Assembly (NCBI RefSeq): GCF_000761445.1
Contig: NZ_KN196470.1
Location: 2,740,454 to 2,804,453 of the forward strand
Reading direction: 5' to 3'
DNA from: Oleiagrimonas soli
GTDB taxonomy: Bacteria; Pseudomonadota; Gammaproteobacteria; Xanthomonadales; Rhodanobacteraceae
Length of the DNA: 64,000 nucleotides
Under the pieces are notes generated by a model. That model searched no databases. It saw only the letters and a list, made by a program, of their open reading frames with translations, and was not told the origin of the DNA. A program made the position numbers and the translations under genes. Shown piece by piece: positions 61,334 to 64,000 of this stretch (its first letter is position 1; every line of letters starts with the position of its first letter).

Positions 61334-61501
61334 GGAATTTTCGCTTGCAGATCAAGGACAAAGACAACGGTTGCTGAATTTTTATGCAGTTTCTCAGGAA
61401 CTGTTCTGAGGCCCTTGAAATCGGTGGATTTTTTGCTTTTCCGCGCTCTGCTCGCCAAGCGCAACGGCATCCGCACCGAGCCCATACGACCGCACGAACG
61501 T

Positions 61502-61532
61502 GAACGCCCTCCCCACGAGGGAGAGGGCGTTC
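61502..61532 (-). terminator. Hairpin downstream of the RNase P RNA gene
   Basis: GAACGCCCTC (61502-61511) pairs with GAGGGCGTTC (61523-61532). CCC/GGG extends it inwards with one bulged base and an ACGA tip. It starts 29 bases past the rnpB 3' end on the minus strand. No T-run follows, so it may be a terminator of weak type or a processing signal. Confidence 0.4.
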
Positions 61533-61560
61533 ACCGACATCGCTGTCGTTCGCGGAAAGA

Positions 61561-61927
<367 letters not shown>

Positions 61928-61939
61928 CGCCAGTGTACT

Positions 61940-63115
61940 TCATCCGCCCGTCCTCGCGGTCGCCACGGCGTCCGACGCATCGGCGCATTCGATCCGATTG
62001 CGGCCATTGCGCTTGGCCCGGTACAGCGCCCCATCGGCCATGCGCAGCGCCTCGTCCAGCGTCGCCTCGGCGCCCGGCCCGAGGGCGGCCACGCCGATGG
62101 ATACCGTGACCTTCAGATCCGGCGCTTCGTCCGGCGGCGCCATCGCCGCGACCTCCACGCGCAAGCGCTCGGCCATCTTCAGCGCGCCATCGCGCGACGT
62201 GGCCGGCAGCGCCAGCGCGAATTCCTCGCCGCCGATGCGACCGGCGATGTCGCCGCCGCGCAGGATGCCCTGCAGATGCGCGCCCAGGCGCGTCAGCACG
62301 ATGTCGCCGACCGCATGCCCGTAGCGGTCGTTGATGCTTTTGAAATGATCGACGTCGAGCATCAACACCGCGACTTCCGACGTCGACACGGGCGCTTCGC
62401 GCACGGCCGCCACGCGATCCTGGAATTCGCGCCGGTTGCAAAGCCCGGTGAGCACGTCGCGCGTGGCCAGATCCTGCAGCTGACGGGCGTAGCGCACGAT
62501 GCGCCGGATCATCGGCCGGAAGATGCCCAGCGCCTCGAACAGCAACACCAGCAGAACGATGGCGAGAATCGCGTGCTGCAGCATCTCCATCCGCTGCAGA
62601 TGCACCTCGCCCGCCTTGACGTGCACCGTGGCGACCGCATCCAGCCCGTCGGGCAATTGCTCGCGCGCCAGCGAGCGCAAGGCATCCAGCGCGCCGACGA
62701 ACTGCGGATCGCCCGGCGCGCCCGTGTCGATGCGCTTGGCCAGGGCGATGAAACGCTCGATGTCCTGCCCCAGACCGTCGCGGTACAGCGCCAGCGCGCG
62801 CGGCTTGCCGTAGGCCATGAACGACGCGCTGCCTTCGTCGCTCGACAGCAGCCGGTATTCCTTCTCGAACTGCGCCAGGCTGACGTGCAGAACCGCGTGC
62901 GCCTGCGCCGAACCGTCGGCGTATTCATCGGCCATCTCGGCGATGCGCTCGGCCAGCACCACCTGACGCGTACTCATGGCGGCCACCGCGGCCGAACCGT
63001 CGTCTTCGCGCAGGACGCGGCCGAGGATCAGATGCGAGAACACCGTGCACACGGCAATCAGGCCGAGGGCGATGAGGTAACGATAGGTCAGCGCGCGGCT
63101 GGACAATCCGGTCAT
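61940..63115 (-). CDS. Membrane diguanylate cyclase (GGDEF domain)
   Basis: 391 residues from ATG 63115. A first membrane helix (YLIALGLIAVCTVFSHLIL), a helical periplasmic sensor region (about 35-180) and a second helix (AILAIVLLVLLFEALGIF) lead to a GGDEF domain. The active site is GRIGGEEFAL and the product-inhibition I-site RGGD stands exactly five residues before it, so synthesis of cyclic di-GMP with feedback control is expected. Its stop lies about 13 bases before the rnpB 5' end. Confidence 0.92.
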   Translation of the reverse strand: MTGLSSRALTYRYLIALGLIAVCTVFSHLILGRVLREDDGSAAVAAMSTRQVVLAERIAEMADEYADGSAQAHAVLHVSLAQFEKEYRLLSSDEGSASFMAYGKPRALALYRDGLGQDIERFIALAKRIDTGAPGDPQFVGALDALRSLAREQLPDGLDAVATVHVKAGEVHLQRMEMLQHAILAIVLLVLLFEALGIFRPMIRRIVRYARQLQDLATRDVLTGLCNRREFQDRVAAVREAPVSTSEVAVLMLDVDHFKSINDRYGHAVGDIVLTRLGAHLQGILRGGDIAGRIGGEEFALALPATSRDGALKMAERLRVEVAAMAPPDEAPDLKVTVSIGVAALGPGAEATLDEALRMADGALYRAKRNGRNRIECADASDAVATARTGG

Positions 63116-63126
63116 GGGCGGGCAAC

Positions 63127-63183
63127 AAAAAAGAGACGGCACCGGGCGCCGCATGCGCCGGGGAGAAACCGGCCCATGCCGTC
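63127..63183 (-). promoter_or_regulatory. Terminator-like structured leader of the diguanylate cyclase gene
   Basis: On the minus strand GACGGCA (63183-63177) pairs with TGCCGTC (63141-63135), enclosing an inner GC-rich hairpin (GGCGC/GCGCC). After TC comes a run of six T (63132-63127), then the start codon 11 bases on. This looks like an intrinsic terminator placed directly before the coding region. It may end an upstream transcript or act as an attenuator. It does not match a riboswitch class I recognise. Confidence 0.5.
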
Positions 63184-63311
63184 GGGCATCCTCACCGACC
63201 TTCGCCCACGAATCGGGAACGCAGCATCGCGCTCCGCACCGGCCCGCATCCTGACGCCACCGGAAAGCGTTCGATCTTAGCGCCCGCGCCCGCCGACGGC
63301 ACCCCTCGGGG

Positions 63312-64000
63312 TCAATCGCCGTAGAGCGCCTTGCGCGGCGCGCCGCTGATCGAGGACGCCAACCTGGCCGCCTTCGACGGCGGCAACTCCTCGCGCAGCA
63401 GGGCGAACAGGCGCCGTCCCTCGGCCAATTGCGCTTCGGCGGCGTCGGCACAACCGGCCACCAGCAGCACGCATTCGCCGCGCTGCTGATCGGAGTCAGC
63501 CGCCACGCGCGCGGCGAGGGCGGCCAGCGGTTCGCCAAGCACGGTCTCGAACAGCTTGGTCAGCTCGCGCGCCAGCACGGCCTCGCGCTCATCGCCGAAG
63601 GCGGCGCGCATGTCGTCCAGCGTCTCGGCCACGCGATGCGGGGATTCGTAGAAGATCAGTGTGCGCGTCTCGGCCGCCAGCGCCTCCAACCGACTTCTGC
63701 GCGCACCGCGCTTGGCCGGCAGGAAGCCCTCGAACACGAAGCGGTCGCTGGGCAGCCCGGCGGCGGACAGCGCCGCGATCGCCGCGCACGCGCCGGGCAC
63801 GGGCGACACACGCACGCCGGCCGCGCGCGCCGCGCGTACCAGCCGGTAGCCCGGATCGCTGACCAGCGGCGTGCCGGCATCGGAGATCAGCGCCACGTCC
63901 TCGCCCTGCAACAGGCGCTCCACCAGCGCCTGCGCGATGGCGTCCTCGTTGTGCTCGTGCAGGGCCTTCAACGGCGTGTCGACGCCCAGGTGCGCAAGCA
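63312..64000 (-). CDS. rsmI: 16S rRNA (cytidine(1402)-2'-O)-methyltransferase RsmI, 5' end missing
   Basis: About 229 residues are visible; the N-terminus lies beyond the right edge. The frame continues upstream of ATG 63971 as LAHLGVDTPLKAL, so that ATG is internal. Tetrapyrrole-methylase-fold motifs are ISDAGTPLVSDPGYRLV, PVPGACAAIAALSAAGLPSDRFVFEGFLP and FYESPHRVAETLDDM. RsmI adds the 2'-O-methyl to C1402, the same nucleotide whose base RsmH (about 3 kb away) methylates. Confidence 0.95.
   Translation of the reverse strand, partial: LAHLGVDTPLKALHEHNEDAIAQALVERLLQGEDVALISDAGTPLVSDPGYRLVRAARAAGVRVSPVPGACAAIAALSAAGLPSDRFVFEGFLPAKRGARRSRLEALAAETRTLIFYESPHRVAETLDDMRAAFGDEREAVLARELTKLFETVLGEPLAALAARVAADSDQQRGECVLLVAGCADAAEAQLAEGRRLFALLREELPPSKAARLASSISGAPRKALYGD

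Noticed and set aside
61385-61415. LexA-like site in the imperfect dyad CTCAGGAACTGTTCTGAG upstream of mraZ
   Set aside because: Spacing and core do not fit the gammaproteobacterial CTG-N10-CAG box and the dyad has a bulge; probably chance.
63116-63311. GEMM (cyclic di-GMP) riboswitch before the diguanylate cyclase
   Set aside because: The conserved GEMM-I core was not found by eye; only a terminator-like stem is supported.

Overview
The window is a GC-rich gammaproteobacterial chromosome segment. Its gene content and order fit the order Lysobacterales (Xanthomonadales), probably a Rhodanobacteraceae or Xanthomonadaceae relative. Supporting points are sucCD next to pilS/pilR, many TonB-receptor-type sugar genes, the lptD-surA-pdxA-rsmA-apaG-apaH block, and a division/cell-wall (dcw) cluster without murD between mraY and ftsW. 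The placement comes from gene order and protein recognition only; no search was run.

Layout. Positions 1-6400 hold housekeeping genes: pgeF (cut by the window edge), rluD, bamD, glutamine-dependent nadE and sucCD. At 6661 pilS begins. It is broken by an apparent one-base frameshift near 7810, and its partner pilR lies about 11.8 kb away at 20063. Between them sits a sugar-uptake cassette (8265-19975): a divergent LacI-family repressor, a cytoplasmic GH65 phosphorylase fused to beta-phosphoglucomutase, a TonB-dependent receptor, a secreted GH65 hydrolase, an MFS transporter and a secreted esterase. A LacI-type double operator overlaps a convincing promoter in the divergent gap. Together these genes form a complete route for an alpha-glucoside: outer-membrane uptake, periplasmic trimming or de-esterification, inner-membrane transport, then phosphorolysis to glucose plus glucose 6-phosphate.

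Positions 21473-32627 hold a VOC-fold protein, ssb, a YajR-like MFS protein, ispB, a visibly lower-GC TPR-sulfotransferase (likely transferred), a dienelactone-hydrolase-like protein, ubiH and ubiI, a small DUF6580-type membrane protein next to a corrinoid adenosyltransferase, and a class II histone-deacetylase-like hydrolase. Positions 32797-39888 are the outer-membrane biogenesis and stress operon lptD-surA-pdxA-rsmA-apaG-apaH. It converges on secA across a bidirectional terminator.

From 42871 to 61260 come an M23 peptidase, dciA, lpxC, and the dcw cluster on the minus strand, in transcription order mraZ-rsmH-ftsL-ftsI-murE-murF-mraY-ftsW-murG-murC-ddlB-ftsQ-ftsA-ftsZ, then lpxC. Most junctions are 4-base ATGA overlaps. 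The mraZ promoter carries phased MraZ boxes. Upstream are the RNase P RNA gene, a membrane diguanylate cyclase with a structured leader, and rsmI (cut by the window edge). No tRNA, rRNA operon, CRISPR array or insertion sequence was recognised.
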